Source: Nakamurella lactea DSM 19367 (GTDB taxonomy: Bacteria; Actinomycetota; Actinomycetes; Mycobacteriales; Nakamurellaceae). Taken from it: a stretch of DNA of 64,000 bases. Numbering within the stretch: the stretch's first letter is position 1; every line of letters starts with the position of its first letter. This document shows, in pieces, positions 50,701 through 59,346 of the stretch. Made by a program: the position numbers and the translations under genes. The notes below the pieces were generated by a model. That model saw only the letters and a program-made list of their open reading frames with translations. It did no database searches and was not told where the DNA came from. Location of the stretch: NCBI RefSeq assembly GCF_000426645.1, contig NZ_AUFT01000001.1:1-64000 (forward strand), read 5' to 3'.

Positions 50701-51034
50701 CGCCGGCCAGCGCGTGCGCCACGTCGTCGGGCACGGTGCGCAGCCTTGCCAAGGTGCGCAACCGGGTCCGGATGCGCTCGGCCAGCTGTCCGGCGGCCTT
50801 ACGGGTGAAGGTCAGCCCGAGCACCTGCTCGGGCGCGACCAATCCGTTCGCCACCAGATGGACCACCCTGGCCGCCATCGTCTCGGTCTTGCCGGAACCG
50901 GCACCGGCAACGACCAAGAACGGCTGCAGCGGCGCCTGGATCACCGCCACTTGTTCGGCCGTCGGGGTCGGCAGCCCGAGCAACTGGGCCAGCTCGGCCG
51001 CCGAGAACTGCTGCCGGAGTTGCGGTGTCGTCAA
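47732..51034 (-). CDS. adnB: AdnB subunit of AdnAB helicase-nuclease
   Basis: A protein of about 1100 residues. Walker A GAGSGKTET, helicase motif II LLDEYQDTGHAQ, QSIYTWRGA, and HAAKGLEWDVVAVPHL/VTRSQGDL give an intact UvrD-type motor. The C-terminal RecB nuclease has GRIDAVF...VVDWKTGRRPS. It resects DNA double-strand ends together with AdnA. A four-base TTGA overlap with adnA gives the TTG start at 51034; GTG 51073 is the upstream alternative. An Ala/Pro/Asp-rich stretch with APDIAPAPDIAPAADI repeats lies near residue 860. Confidence 0.93.
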   Translation of the reverse strand: MTTPQLRQQFSAAELAQLLGLPTPTAEQVAVIQAPLQPFLVVAGAGSGKTETMAARVVHLVANGLVAPEQVLGLTFTRKAAGQLAERIRTRLRTLARLRTVPDDVAHALAGAEPEVSTYHAFAGRVIGEYGPLVGVEPSSRVLTPASSWQLARRLVGRWEDDLETDAGPDRVTETLLALSGGLADHLRRPAELAEFLDALITRITAAPPTSRQKGPLMTELAARVKNLQQRRWVLPLVEAFAAAKRDQGVVDFADQMQLAAELVAGHPTIGAALRDRYRVVLLDEYQDTGHAQRIILRSVFGSGAHPVTAVGDPVQSIYTWRGASASNLTRFGDDFQLDDGRPSPRLTLLTSFRNPPEVLTMANGLSAPIRRDVDGLRPRPDAPAGRLQYGLFRTIGDENRWLAEHLAARWLAAADADRPPPSTAVLMRRRRDMDELAQALRDRGLPVEVVGLGGLLQEPEVADLVAVLHLLVDPNSGASALRVLTGARWQLGAADLAALANRAQQLSGRRRPAPGADLAASVRAAMAEAATGAEDADDVPSLVDAIADPGGAEGYSAAGFRRITALADELTALRARLSQPLPDLVADVERTIGLDVEVAVAGPEGRAHLDAFAQVVDDFAELGGGVVELLDFLTTAEEREEGLTPGEVEATSDRVQILTVHAAKGLEWDVVAVPHLSVGVFPSDRAVSWLSDASQLPPDLRGDVDDVPALRLPADADQGELAKVLKAHLAAFKDWQREEERRLAYVAVTRSQGDLLFSAHHWGSTGVRPRGPGEFLTQLRELGSGPGIDVEPDCWADPPADGEQNPLTATPRTAGWPQDPLGDARARIRQGADAVVTALAALSASAETSASAPDIAPAPDIAPAADIAPAPDIEPDPFGWAADVTALLAERRSRTTSVIDVELPGTVSVSALVDLAADPVGLARRLRRPVPQPPAPQARRGTAFHLWLEHRFAGEALLGLDELPGADDRDAAADERLEVLKTAFLASVWADRTPIRVEVPFATTVGPVGVRGRIDAVFTDPDGGDTVVDWKTGRRPSAADAEAAAVQLAAYRLAWSQLSGLALGRVRAAFHYVADGVTLAPVDLLDAAGLAELIESSTS

Positions 51035-54000
51035 CGGGTCACCTGCCGACCCTCGGACTGCAGCGGACAACACGACCGAACCGGGCAGCGGTCACAGTCC
51101 GCGTTCTCCTGCGCCAGCAGCGTCGCGCCGGCCAACCGGGCCGCCGATTCCCTGATCGCCCCGACGGCCAGCTCGGCCAGCTCGGGATCCAGCGGCGGTT
51201 GCGGGCGCGGGTTGGCCGAGCCGCTGCGAACGTAGAGCAGTTGCGCGCCACCGGATTCGCCGTCCACACCGTCAACACCACCGAGGGTGACGGCGACCTG
51301 GTAGCAGGCCAGCTGCAGATTCCTGGCCGCTTTCTCCTTGGACTCAGGGGTGACGCTGGTCTTGAAGTCGGTGACCAACAGCGTGCCGTCGGCCTGCCTG
51401 CCCAGGTGATCGATCCGGCCGGTCATCCGGGCGGTGCCCAGGTCCAGATCGATGGTCAACTCGGAACCGACGGTCCGCGCCCCGGCGGCGGCCTGCTGAT
51501 CGAGCCAGTGGGCGATCGCCGTGGTCATCGAGGTGACGGCCCGCCGAATCCGGCGGACCTGCCAGTCCGGAAGCTGTTCCTGCCCGGCCAAGAAGGTATC
51601 GATCTCGGCGACCACCGCCGGTTCGGACATGCCCTGGGACAACCCTTGGGCTGCGGCGTGCACGACCATCCCGATCAGCTGCGGGTCCTCGATCGGCCCA
51701 CGGGCGCCGCGGCGCTCAAGAACACCGCGCAGGCTGCACTGCTGCAGTCGCTCGACCGCCGACGGCGACACCGCGACAGCGGTGCCGGACGGGACGGCCG
51801 GCGCGTCGCTGGAGACGCCGGCCAGCGCGTACCACTGGCGCGGATGGGCGCCCGGTACCCCGGCCGCCGCCAGCCGGGCCAGCTGGGCGGCGGCCTGCTG
51901 CCGGACCTCGGGGTCGGTCGAGGAGCTGACGGCCCGCCGCAGTTCGCCGACCAGTTCCGGCAGGTGGAACGCCCGCCGGGTGCCGGCCCCGTCCCGCGGC
52001 CAACCCTGCTCGACCGACTGCCCGCCCTCGCTGTCGGTACCGGCCAGCTCGTCCAGAAATCGGGACGGTGCCCGGTCCTCACCCGAGCTCGCCGTCACCA
52101 GCAGCTCGCGCCGAGCCCGGGTGCAGGCGACGTAGAACAACCGACGCTCGTCAGCCAGCATTGCCGGGGTCCGGGACAGCGCCGGGTCGATGTCGGCCGC
52201 CCGGTCCAACAGATCCTCGGTGGCCAGCAGGCCGGTCCGGGTACGCAGGTCGGGCCAGCTGCCCTCCTGGACCGCGGCCACCGCCACCAGGTCCCATTCC
52301 AGCCCCTTGGCCGCGTGCGCCGACAGCACCGTGACCACCTCGCCGGCCCGTCCGGCCCTGGCGGATCGCTCGCCCGGGAGCTGTTCGGACAACGCCTGAT
52401 CGATGAACGCCCGGACACCGGCGCCGGGCAACCGGGCCGCCAGCTCTGCGGCCTGGTCGAACAGCGCCACCACCGCGTCCAGCGCTTCGTCCGCACGGCG
52501 GCCGGCCCGACCGCCCCGCTCCGCGGCGGTGGTCAGCTCGGACTGCAGCCCGGTCCCGGTCCAGACCCGCCAGAGCGCCGACTCACCGTCTGCAGCGGCG
52601 GCCGCCTGTTGGGCCGCGCGGAGCAGGCCGGCCAGCCGGCGGACGGTCCTGGCCTCCGGGAGGTCGGCCAGCCACCGGGGCTCATCCTCCTCACGGACCA
52701 GCGACGCCAATAGTTCGGCCAACAGATCGGCCGTGGAACCCGGTGCTCCGGCGGGCCTTTCCGTCGGTACCTGATCAGCCGCGACCGCAGGTGCCTGGTC
52801 AGGGGCGGCCGCGGCCAGCCGCGCCGCCCGCCGCAACCGGCGCAGGGCGAGCGCGTCCAGCCCGCCGGCCCCACCCAGCGGTGCGGTGAGCAGTTGCTGG
52901 GCCATCGCGCCGTCCAGCAGCTGCGGATCCGCCCCGAACTGCAGCAGCCGGATCAGCGTGTCCGCCAACGGGTCGCCGAGCGCTCCGCGGTCGGCAGGCG
53001 GCACGGCCAGCGGCACTCCGGAGGTGGCGAACGCGCGCCGCAGGGCCGGCAGCGCGGCGGCCGGGGAGCGCACCACCACCGCCATCTCCGACCATGGAAC
53101 GCCGTCGATCAGGTGCGCCCGACGGAGCCGGTCGGCGACATAGGCGGCCTCCCGGGCCGCCGTCGGGAGCACCCTGATCTCCACCACACCGGCCGGCACA
53201 CCGTCGGCGGCGAACAGCTCACGGTGATCGGCGGTGCCGGGCAACAACGCGGCGACCCGCCTGGTGGCCGTCAACAGCGCGAGGCCGGCCCGACGGCTCA
53301 CCGACAGCGTGACCGTCCGATCGACCTCGATCCGCCGGAGCGCGCCTGGATCGGCACCGCGGAAGCCGTAGATCGCCTGATCCGGATCGCCGACCAGCAC
53401 CAACTCGTCGGCGCCGGCGGCCAGCCGCTCGACCAGGGCTGCCTGCGCCGGATCGACGTCCTGGTACTCGTCGACGAAAACCCGCCTGATCCGGCGCTGC
53501 TCGACGGCGAGCACGTCGTCGCGACTCAGCAGTTCCAATGCGGCCAGCGTCAACTCGGCCTGGTCCAATGCCGTCCCCAGACCGGTGGTGCCCATCCGCA
53601 GGTCGACCACCTGTTGGTACTCCTTGGCCAGGCCGGCGGCCGCCACCCACTCCGGCCGCCGGTACCGTCGGCCCAGTGCGGCGATCGCCGCCGGCGACAG
53701 CGCCCGCTCGCCGGTCCGCAGCACCAGGTCGCGCACCTCACCCGCGAACGCCCGCGATGCCAACGCGGGCCGCAGCTGCCCGGGCCACGCCATTCCGCCC
53801 TGCGCCAACTGCCCGGCCAGCAGGTCGGCCACCATCCGGTCGGACTCCGCGGCGCCGAGCATCCGCGGCGCCGGCGCACCGGACCGCGCGGCCTCGGCCT
53901 TGAGCAGCGCGTACGCGTAGGAGTGCAGGGTCCGGACCAGCGGCTCTGCGGTGGTGACGCCGAGCCGACGAGTGATCCGGTCGGTGAGCTCGCGGGCGGC

Positions 54001-54261
54001 GCGGCGCGAGAACGTCAGCACCAGAACGGATTCCGGGTCGACTCCGCGGGCCTCGACCCGCTGCGCGACCGCCTCGACAATGGTGGCGGTCTTCCCGGTG
54101 CCGGGGCCGGCCAGCACCCGCAACCGCCCGCCGGCATGTTCGATCACCTGTCGTTGATCGGTGCTCGGAACGAGCACACCGACGCCGCCGCCCGGTCGCC
54201 GGAGCCGGTAGCGCACCCCGGTCGACCCGGGCCGCTGATCGGTGGCGGCGCTCGCTGTCAT
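51031..54261 (-). CDS. adnA: AdnA subunit of AdnAB helicase-nuclease
   Basis: A protein of about 1076 residues. Motor: GPGTGKTATI, FVDEYQDVDPAQ, DQAIYGFRGADP, AAKGLEWDLVAVAAVQEG. C-terminal nuclease GRIDHLGR...LLVTDFKTSVTPESKEK with four Cys (ADCDRCPVRSCCP) closing an iron-sulfur cluster fold as in AddB/AdnA. First gene of the adnA-adnB operon. The start MTASAATDQRPG at 54261 was preferred; TTGCAT lies seven bases before this ATG on the coding strand, which is consistent with a leaderless transcript. Further in-frame starts lie upstream (to 54291). Confidence 0.93.
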   Translation of the reverse strand: MTASAATDQRPGSTGVRYRLRRPGGGVGVLVPSTDQRQVIEHAGGRLRVLAGPGTGKTATIVEAVAQRVEARGVDPESVLVLTFSRRAARELTDRITRRLGVTTAEPLVRTLHSYAYALLKAEAARSGAPAPRMLGAAESDRMVADLLAGQLAQGGMAWPGQLRPALASRAFAGEVRDLVLRTGERALSPAAIAALGRRYRRPEWVAAAGLAKEYQQVVDLRMGTTGLGTALDQAELTLAALELLSRDDVLAVEQRRIRRVFVDEYQDVDPAQAALVERLAAGADELVLVGDPDQAIYGFRGADPGALRRIEVDRTVTLSVSRRAGLALLTATRRVAALLPGTADHRELFAADGVPAGVVEIRVLPTAAREAAYVADRLRRAHLIDGVPWSEMAVVVRSPAAALPALRRAFATSGVPLAVPPADRGALGDPLADTLIRLLQFGADPQLLDGAMAQQLLTAPLGGAGGLDALALRRLRRAARLAAAAPDQAPAVAADQVPTERPAGAPGSTADLLAELLASLVREEDEPRWLADLPEARTVRRLAGLLRAAQQAAAAADGESALWRVWTGTGLQSELTTAAERGGRAGRRADEALDAVVALFDQAAELAARLPGAGVRAFIDQALSEQLPGERSARAGRAGEVVTVLSAHAAKGLEWDLVAVAAVQEGSWPDLRTRTGLLATEDLLDRAADIDPALSRTPAMLADERRLFYVACTRARRELLVTASSGEDRAPSRFLDELAGTDSEGGQSVEQGWPRDGAGTRRAFHLPELVGELRRAVSSSTDPEVRQQAAAQLARLAAAGVPGAHPRQWYALAGVSSDAPAVPSGTAVAVSPSAVERLQQCSLRGVLERRGARGPIEDPQLIGMVVHAAAQGLSQGMSEPAVVAEIDTFLAGQEQLPDWQVRRIRRAVTSMTTAIAHWLDQQAAAGARTVGSELTIDLDLGTARMTGRIDHLGRQADGTLLVTDFKTSVTPESKEKAARNLQLACYQVAVTLGGVDGVDGESGGAQLLYVRSGSANPRPQPPLDPELAELAVGAIRESAARLAGATLLAQENADCDRCPVRSCCPLQSEGRQVTR

Positions 54262-54315
54262 ATCCGGCATGCAACCATGCAACACCGACACTGCGGAACC
54301 GGCCCACCGCCGGGC

Positions 54316-55710
54316 TCAGCGGCCGAGCGGGTGCACCACCCTGGAACGGACCTGCTGGGATCCGACCACGAACCGTCGCCGCAGCGTCGGCACCACTTCG
54401 ATGCCGGCCGTCCGCGCCAGCCTGAGTCCGACCACCAAGGTCACCAGTCCCGGCACGATCGCGCCGAACAGCAGTGCATAACGCGGCCCGAGATTCTCGT
54501 TGATCGCGCCGACCAGCGGCCCGCCCACGCAACCGGCGCCGACCACCACCAGCAGGTACAGCCCCATGATCCGGCCGCGATTGTGATCGCGGGCGGCCAG
54601 CTGCACACCGGCGTTGGCCGACACGCCGAACACCACCGAGCAGAATCCGACCGCCACCAGCGACACCGCGAAGGCGGCCATGCCAGGGGCCGCAGCGGCA
54701 ACCAACTGGGTCGCTGCCAGCCCGGCTGCCAACCCGACCAGACCGCGCAATCGCAATTCGACGCGGCGAGCAGCCGACAGCGACCCGATCAGTGAACCGA
54801 CGGCCAGCGCGCAGGTGAGCAGCGCGAAGCCACCGGCGCCCACCTCGAACACTCCGTTGGCGAACGCTGCCATGGTCACCGGGAACGACACGGTGAATAT
54901 CGAGAAGACCGCGACAAGTACGGTCGGCCAGCGCATCTCGGGTCGACCGAACAGCTCGACAGCGGTGCTCACCGGCTGGTCGTCGGTCGTCGCAGCGGTC
55001 ACGGCCGCTCCCGTCACCTGCAGCTCGCTGCTGCGGATCCGCAGCAGCGCAACCAGTACCACCGTGAAGCTCATCGCGTTCAGGGCGAACGCGGCACCGA
55101 TCCCGATGGTGGAGATCAGCGCGCCGGCCACCGCCGGCCCGACCAGCGCGCCGAGCTGGAACGCGGCCGAGTTCAGACTGATCGCGTTGCGCAGCAACCG
55201 CGGTCCGACCATCTCGTTGACGAACGCCTGCCTGGTCGGGTTGTCGATCGCGATCGCAATGCCCAGCACAACAGCAACCGCGAAGATGTGCCAGACCTCG
55301 ACGGTGCCGGTCAGGGTGAGCACCGCGAGCACGCCGGCACAGCTGCCCATCACGATCTGGGTGCAGACCAGGACCGTGCGTTTCGGGAAGCGGTCGGCCA
55401 CCAGTCCACCGACCGGGCCGAACAGGATCGACGGCAAGAGTTGCAGCGCAACGATAACGCCCACCGCCGTCGGGCTCTTGGTCAAGGTCAGAACGAGCCA
55501 GTCCTGGGCGATGCGCTGCGCCCAGCCGCCGACGTTGGAGATCAGCTGACCGCTCAGGAAGATCCGGAAATTGCGGGTGCGAAGGGAGCTGAAGGTGGCC
55601 GGCCGGTCGGCCGCGGAGGCGCGCGGACCGGCGGTGCTACGGGTGAACAAGGGGGTCCCAACGGTGGACGTGGACGACGGACCCAACAATGATGACCGTT
55701 TCGTTCCCAT
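54316..55710 (-). CDS. Major facilitator superfamily transporter (MFS_3/EntS-like)
   Basis: A 464-residue protein with about 12 hydrophobic segments. The start region FSSLRTRNFRIFLSGQLISNVGGWAQRIAQDWLVLTL and VGGLVADRFPKRTVLV belong to the EntS/TMR-type MFS exporters. A central loop (ELQVTGAAVTAATTDDQPVS) separates the halves. Export of a small molecule or drug is likely; the substrate is unknown. Divergent from the LysR gene with a 49-base shared region, so the regulator probably controls it. Confidence 0.9.
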   Translation of the reverse strand: MGTKRSSLLGPSSTSTVGTPLFTRSTAGPRASAADRPATFSSLRTRNFRIFLSGQLISNVGGWAQRIAQDWLVLTLTKSPTAVGVIVALQLLPSILFGPVGGLVADRFPKRTVLVCTQIVMGSCAGVLAVLTLTGTVEVWHIFAVAVVLGIAIAIDNPTRQAFVNEMVGPRLLRNAISLNSAAFQLGALVGPAVAGALISTIGIGAAFALNAMSFTVVLVALLRIRSSELQVTGAAVTAATTDDQPVSTAVELFGRPEMRWPTVLVAVFSIFTVSFPVTMAAFANGVFEVGAGGFALLTCALAVGSLIGSLSAARRVELRLRGLVGLAAGLAATQLVAAAAPGMAAFAVSLVAVGFCSVVFGVSANAGVQLAARDHNRGRIMGLYLLVVVGAGCVGGPLVGAINENLGPRYALLFGAIVPGLVTLVVGLRLARTAGIEVVPTLRRRFVVGSQQVRSRVVHPLGR

Positions 55711-55732
55711 AACGCTGGCGAATTGGCCCTAT

Positions 55733-55762
55733 CATTGGCATTGTGTTCCGTAATGACCAATG
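55733..55762. promoter_or_regulatory. Inverted repeat CATTGG-N18-CCAATG over the LysR start
   Basis: CATTGG (55733-55738) and CCAATG (55757-55762) flank 18 bases; the second arm contains the LysR ATG (55760). Another ATTGG lies upstream (55722-55726). LysR proteins bind interrupted palindromes in the divergent region, so this fits an autoregulatory site. Confidence 0.45.
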
Positions 55763-56665
55763 GAACAGCGGGAGCTAGCCTTGTATCCACCGGAGCAGTT
55801 GCGAACCCTGCTGGCCATCGCCGGCACGCTGAGCTTCACCAGAGCCGCTGAACAGCTCGGACTGCGTCAACCGACTGTGTCCCAACACATCCGCAAACTC
55901 GAAGAAGCGGTGGGGCGACCGCTGGTCAGCCGGGACACCCGCTCGGTCTCGCTGACCGCAGACGGCGAGGCGATGGCCGGATTCGCCCGCAGCATCCTGT
56001 CGGTGCAGGACGAGGCAGTGGCCTATTTCACCGGATCGGGGCTGCGGGGCCGGCTGCGGTTCGGCGTCTCCGACGATCTCGCACTCACCGCCCTGCCCAG
56101 CATCCTGCGCGAGTTCCGCCGGCTGTACCCGCAGATCAACCTGGAGCTGACGGTCGGCCAGAGTGCGTTCCTGCACCGCCGGCTGGAGGCCGGCCACCTC
56201 GACGTGGCGTTCGTGAAACACGATCCCGGAGATCCGCTGGCGACCGTGGTCCGGCGGGACCGGCTGGTCTGGTCGGCAGCCGATGGCACTCCCATCGATC
56301 CGGCCCATCCGATCCCGCTGGTGGTCTATCAGGCGCCGAGCCTGAGCCGTTCGCTCGGCGTCCGGGCCTTGGAATCGGCCGGGATCCCGTTCCGGATCAC
56401 CTGCACGGTGCGCGGGGTGAACGGTGTGCTGGCCGCCGTCCGGGCCGGTCTCGGGGTGTCGATCTTCGCCCGCACCCTGGCGCCGTCCGACCTGGTCGAA
56501 CTGCCGCCGGCGGTCGGGCTGCCCGACCTCGGCGAGATCGACTTCGTGTTGCTCACCGGCCCGCGGGCGCCGGCGGAGCCGGCGAAGGCGCTCACCACGG
56601 CGATCCTGGGCAGCAGCCGACCGTTGGCGCCCGGCCCGCCGATCGTCACACGATCAGCGCGATGA
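55760..56665 (+). CDS. LysR-family transcriptional regulator
   Basis: A 301-residue protein. The winged HTH lies at residues 11-70 (LRTLLAIAGTLSFTRAAEQLGLRQPTVSQHIRKLEEAVGRPLVSR), followed by the effector-binding domain from about 90 (GLRGRLRFGVSDDL). It should sense a small ligand and control the divergent MFS gene. The C-terminus overlaps the small membrane protein gene by 20 bases in the opposite direction. Confidence 0.93.
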   Translation: MEQRELALYPPEQLRTLLAIAGTLSFTRAAEQLGLRQPTVSQHIRKLEEAVGRPLVSRDTRSVSLTADGEAMAGFARSILSVQDEAVAYFTGSGLRGRLRFGVSDDLALTALPSILREFRRLYPQINLELTVGQSAFLHRRLEAGHLDVAFVKHDPGDPLATVVRRDRLVWSAADGTPIDPAHPIPLVVYQAPSLSRSLGVRALESAGIPFRITCTVRGVNGVLAAVRAGLGVSIFARTLAPSDLVELPPAVGLPDLGEIDFVLLTGPRAPAEPAKALTTAILGSSRPLAPGPPIVTRSAR

Positions 56666-56837
56666 CCACCACGACGACAACGACAACGACGATCGCGGCG
56701 ATCAGCAGGAGAAGCTTCTTGGTCCGATCGTCGCGACCCTGCGCGACCTCGGCCGACAGGTCCTCAGCGACGAAACGCCGGAACTGCTGCGTAGCGGCAA
56801 TCGGGTCTTCGTGCGGCGCGCGGCCGGGATCGGTCAT
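56646..56837 (-). CDS. 63-residue tail-anchored membrane peptide
   Basis: A short protein: a hydrophilic N-terminus (MTDPGRAPHEDPIAATQQF) with a charged helix, then LLLLIAAIVVVVVVVVVIALIV at the very end. The tail is nearly all Val/Ile/Leu and looks like a C-terminal anchor. The poly-Val run comes from a CAC/GAC repeat, so part of the hydrophobicity could be chance, but the complete frame with an ordinary ATG makes a gene plausible. It overlaps the LysR end. Confidence 0.55.
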   Translation of the reverse strand: MTDPGRAPHEDPIAATQQFRRFVAEDLSAEVAQGRDDRTKKLLLLIAAIVVVVVVVVVIALIV

Positions 56838-56918
56838 GGGTCCATCTCACACCACCAACGGCACTCAGGGAAACTCGAACGGCGCAGCCGGCCGCGGATT
56901 CCGGGGCAGGATGTGCGG

Positions 56919-57209
56919 ATGGACATGGAGCTCGCGGCCCGGATGCTGGAGGTGGTCGGCTCGATTCCGCCCGGACGGGTCTGCACCTACGGTGATGTGG
57001 CGGCGGCAGCCGGATCGCCGTCACCGCGGCTGGCCGGGCGGGTACTGGCCGAGCTGTCCGACGACGACACCCCCTGGTACCGGGTGCTGCGGGCGAACGG
57101 AACGTTCGCGCCGCACGTCGCCGCCCGGCAGGCGGAACTGCTGCGCGCGGAGGGCGTCGAGGTGACCGGAGATCGGATCAGCCTGCGCAGCTATCGGTAC
57201 CGCCCCTGA
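56919..57209 (+). CDS. Alkyltransferase-like protein (ATL)
   Basis: A 96-residue protein of the MGMT fold. MLEVVGSIPPGRVCTYGDVAAAAGSPSPRLAGRVLAEL is the wHTH DNA-binding half; DDDTPWYRVLRANGTFA replaces the MGMT active-site PCHRV, with Trp in place of the alkyl-accepting Cys. ATL proteins bind O6-alkylguanine and hand it to nucleotide excision repair. The ATG lies six bases after CAGGAT, fitting a leaderless start. Same neighbourhood as Rv3204 near adnAB in M. tuberculosis. Confidence 0.93.
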   Translation: MDMELAARMLEVVGSIPPGRVCTYGDVAAAAGSPSPRLAGRVLAELSDDDTPWYRVLRANGTFAPHVAARQAELLRAEGVEVTGDRISLRSYRYRP

Positions 57210-57357
57210 TCGGATCCGCCGGTTCCGTCGCCCTGCGACGAGCCGCCGCCCGTCGCCGGCGCCGTCGCCGTGCGTGGAGTTTTCCACCCGCTCACAGTTG
57301 TGCACAGCCAGGTTCGGTTTTTCCGGCTGACCTCCCGCTGCGCTGTTGGCTGCTGGG

Positions 57358-58470
57358 ATGACGACAACAGCACGCGAGGAAGCCATCTCCGTCACCGAAT
57401 CGGTCGACCTGATCCCGATGGTGCCGCATCTGCTGGGCTTCGCCCCGCAGCAGAGCCTGGTGGTGATGTGTTTCCGCGGCAAACGACTCGGGCCGGTGAT
57501 GCGGGTCGATCTGCCACCGGCCGAGTCCGCCGCCGACATATCCGAATACCTTGCACTACAGGCACAACAACACGGCGACCGAGTGGTCGTACTGGCGTAT
57601 TCCGACCGGAAGGAGGCGTCGGCCATCCTGCGGGTACTGCTGGACCGGATGCTCGAGGACCTCCCGGTGATCGACGCCGCCGTGGTCGCCGGCAACCGGG
57701 TTTCGTTCCTGCCGGATCCGCGCGGCAGGGTCGCCGATCCTGTTCAGCTGCCGTCCACCGGGCCGGCCGCCCAGCGGCTGGCGGCGGAGTCGGCCTGGCA
57801 CGGCCGCGGGGTACTACCCACTCGGCAGGCGGTCGCCGCCAGCATCGCGCCGCCGACCGCCGATGGTCTGCGGCGCGGGGAACAGGCGATCGCGGCGGCC
57901 CGCGACGAGCTGGCACCGCTCGCACTGCGGTCCCTGCAGTGGCTGGCCGCCCGCGCGGACATCACGCTCGACCTGTCCCTGGCCGCAATGGACCGCGACT
58001 GCCGGGTGCCCGCGAACTGCGCGGCCGGGCTGGCCCTGCTGGCGCAGACGCCGGCCGTCCGGGATCTGATGATCGCCGCGATGCTCGGTGAACGTCACCG
58101 GCCGTGGGTGCCGATGCTGGTCGACGCACTCGCCCAGCTGCCGGCCGAGGAGTCGATTGACCTGTCGGTGATGTTGGCGGTGATGGCCTATCGCGCCGGC
58201 GACGGCGCGCTCGGCCAGATCGCCGTGGATCGCGCGGTGCGGGTCGATCCGGAGCACCGGCTGGCCGGACTGATGCTGGCCATCATGGAGGCCGGTCTGC
58301 CGCCGAGCGGCCTCGACGATCTCGCCGGTCTGGCTGCCCCCGCCAGCTGGCCGCTCGATGACGAGTGGGGCCAGGAGCTGGACGACGAATGGGACGACGA
58401 ATGGGACGAGGAGTGGGACGGGCGGTGGAACGGAAGGTCGGCTGACGAATCGGATCAGGAAGCCAACTGA
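57358..58470 (+). CDS. DUF4192 family protein
   Basis: A 370-residue protein. SVTESVDLIPMVPHLLGFAPQQSLVVMCFRG and LPPAESAADISEYLALQAQQHGDRVVVLAY are the DUF4192 signature; the second half is helical with AGDGALGQIAVDRAVRVDPEHRLAGLM. The tail has an acidic Trp repeat (DDEWDDEWDEEWDGRW). Function is unknown. The MTTTAREE start is used; TTGGCT lies six bases upstream. Confidence 0.9.
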   Translation: MTTTAREEAISVTESVDLIPMVPHLLGFAPQQSLVVMCFRGKRLGPVMRVDLPPAESAADISEYLALQAQQHGDRVVVLAYSDRKEASAILRVLLDRMLEDLPVIDAAVVAGNRVSFLPDPRGRVADPVQLPSTGPAAQRLAAESAWHGRGVLPTRQAVAASIAPPTADGLRRGEQAIAAARDELAPLALRSLQWLAARADITLDLSLAAMDRDCRVPANCAAGLALLAQTPAVRDLMIAAMLGERHRPWVPMLVDALAQLPAEESIDLSVMLAVMAYRAGDGALGQIAVDRAVRVDPEHRLAGLMLAIMEAGLPPSGLDDLAGLAAPASWPLDDEWGQELDDEWDDEWDEEWDGRWNGRSADESDQEAN

Positions 58471-59264
58471 TCCTGCAACACCTCGGCCGCCGACAGGATC
58501 TCCACCAATGACTCGGCGGTGGACCGCGGGTGGGCCAGGCTCACACCCAGTCGGAACAGCAGCGCCCGGCGCAGCATCTCGGGCCAGTCCGGCCGCTCCG
58601 CATTCTCCTGCACCAGGTCGGTCGTCGCCCCACCCCAGGAGATGGCGTCCACCACGATCACCGCGGCGGCCCACTCCGGCGGCCGCCAGTACGGGGTGAC
58701 ATCGACGACGGCCGGCGGGGCCGAGGCAGCGAACAGCACGTTGCCGAACATGTCGCCGTGCACCACCTGCGCGGTGGCCGTCACCGGTCGACGACCGGCA
58801 GCGAGTTCGGCGAACAGGTTGGCCCCGTGTCCGTCGCCGAGGCGGCCCTGGACGTCCTCGATCTCGCCCCAGGCGAGTCGATCCGCCCAGGAGTAGAGGT
58901 CGTCCCGATCCGCCAGGAACCTGGGCTGTGGAACCCCGGCCAGGGCGGAATGGAGACGATCGGCTGCCTGCAGCACCTCTTCGTAGCGGTCCTCGGGACG
59001 GCCGGCGACGAACCGTTGCGCCGTCCAGCCGCCGACCACCCAACGGCCGTCCGAGGACCGAACCGGACGGGCCAGCCGGATCCCGGCGATCTGCAGTTGT
59101 TCGAAGGTTGACGCGATCCAGGCCGCCTCCGCGGTACTGGCTGCCGGCTTGAGGACGGTGTCGCCGCAGCGCCAGGTCGTACCCTGCCCGCCGGCCAACA
59201 GTTCGGGTTCGGCGCTGGCGACGCCGAAGGCGGCGCGCACGTGCTCGGCAGGCGGGTTGGTCAC
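58455..59264 (-). CDS. TIGR02569-type APH/kinase-fold protein
   Basis: A 269-residue protein with an aminoglycoside-phosphotransferase-like fold. LLAGGQGTTWRCGDTVLKP is the glycine-rich lobe with the Lys, VVHGDMFGNVLFAASAPPAVVDVTPYWRP the catalytic loop and metal site. The family TIGR02569 is conserved in actinobacteria (Rv3205c) next to moeZ; the substrate is unknown. Overlaps the DUF4192 end by 16 bases, tail to tail. GTG start. Confidence 0.87.
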   Translation of the reverse strand: MTNPPAEHVRAAFGVASAEPELLAGGQGTTWRCGDTVLKPAASTAEAAWIASTFEQLQIAGIRLARPVRSSDGRWVVGGWTAQRFVAGRPEDRYEEVLQAADRLHSALAGVPQPRFLADRDDLYSWADRLAWGEIEDVQGRLGDGHGANLFAELAAGRRPVTATAQVVHGDMFGNVLFAASAPPAVVDVTPYWRPPEWAAAVIVVDAISWGGATTDLVQENAERPDWPEMLRRALLFRLGVSLAHPRSTAESLVEILSAAEVLQDQLAS

Positions 59265-59346
59265 ACCTGCGGACGCTACCGGTCCCGCGCAGCCGAGCGG
59301 GCCAGCACCGGGCCGTGTCGCCGGATCCGGCCGGATCCGGCGGTAC

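Noticed and set aside
52894-54795. 633-codon plus-strand frame
   Set aside because: Antisense to adnA, where Walker A and DEYQD motifs are in the right order.
57285-57310. TTTTCCAC and TTGTGCACA as possible DnaA boxes
   Set aside because: Neither matches the TTGTCCACA consensus well and they lack a partner; likely chance.
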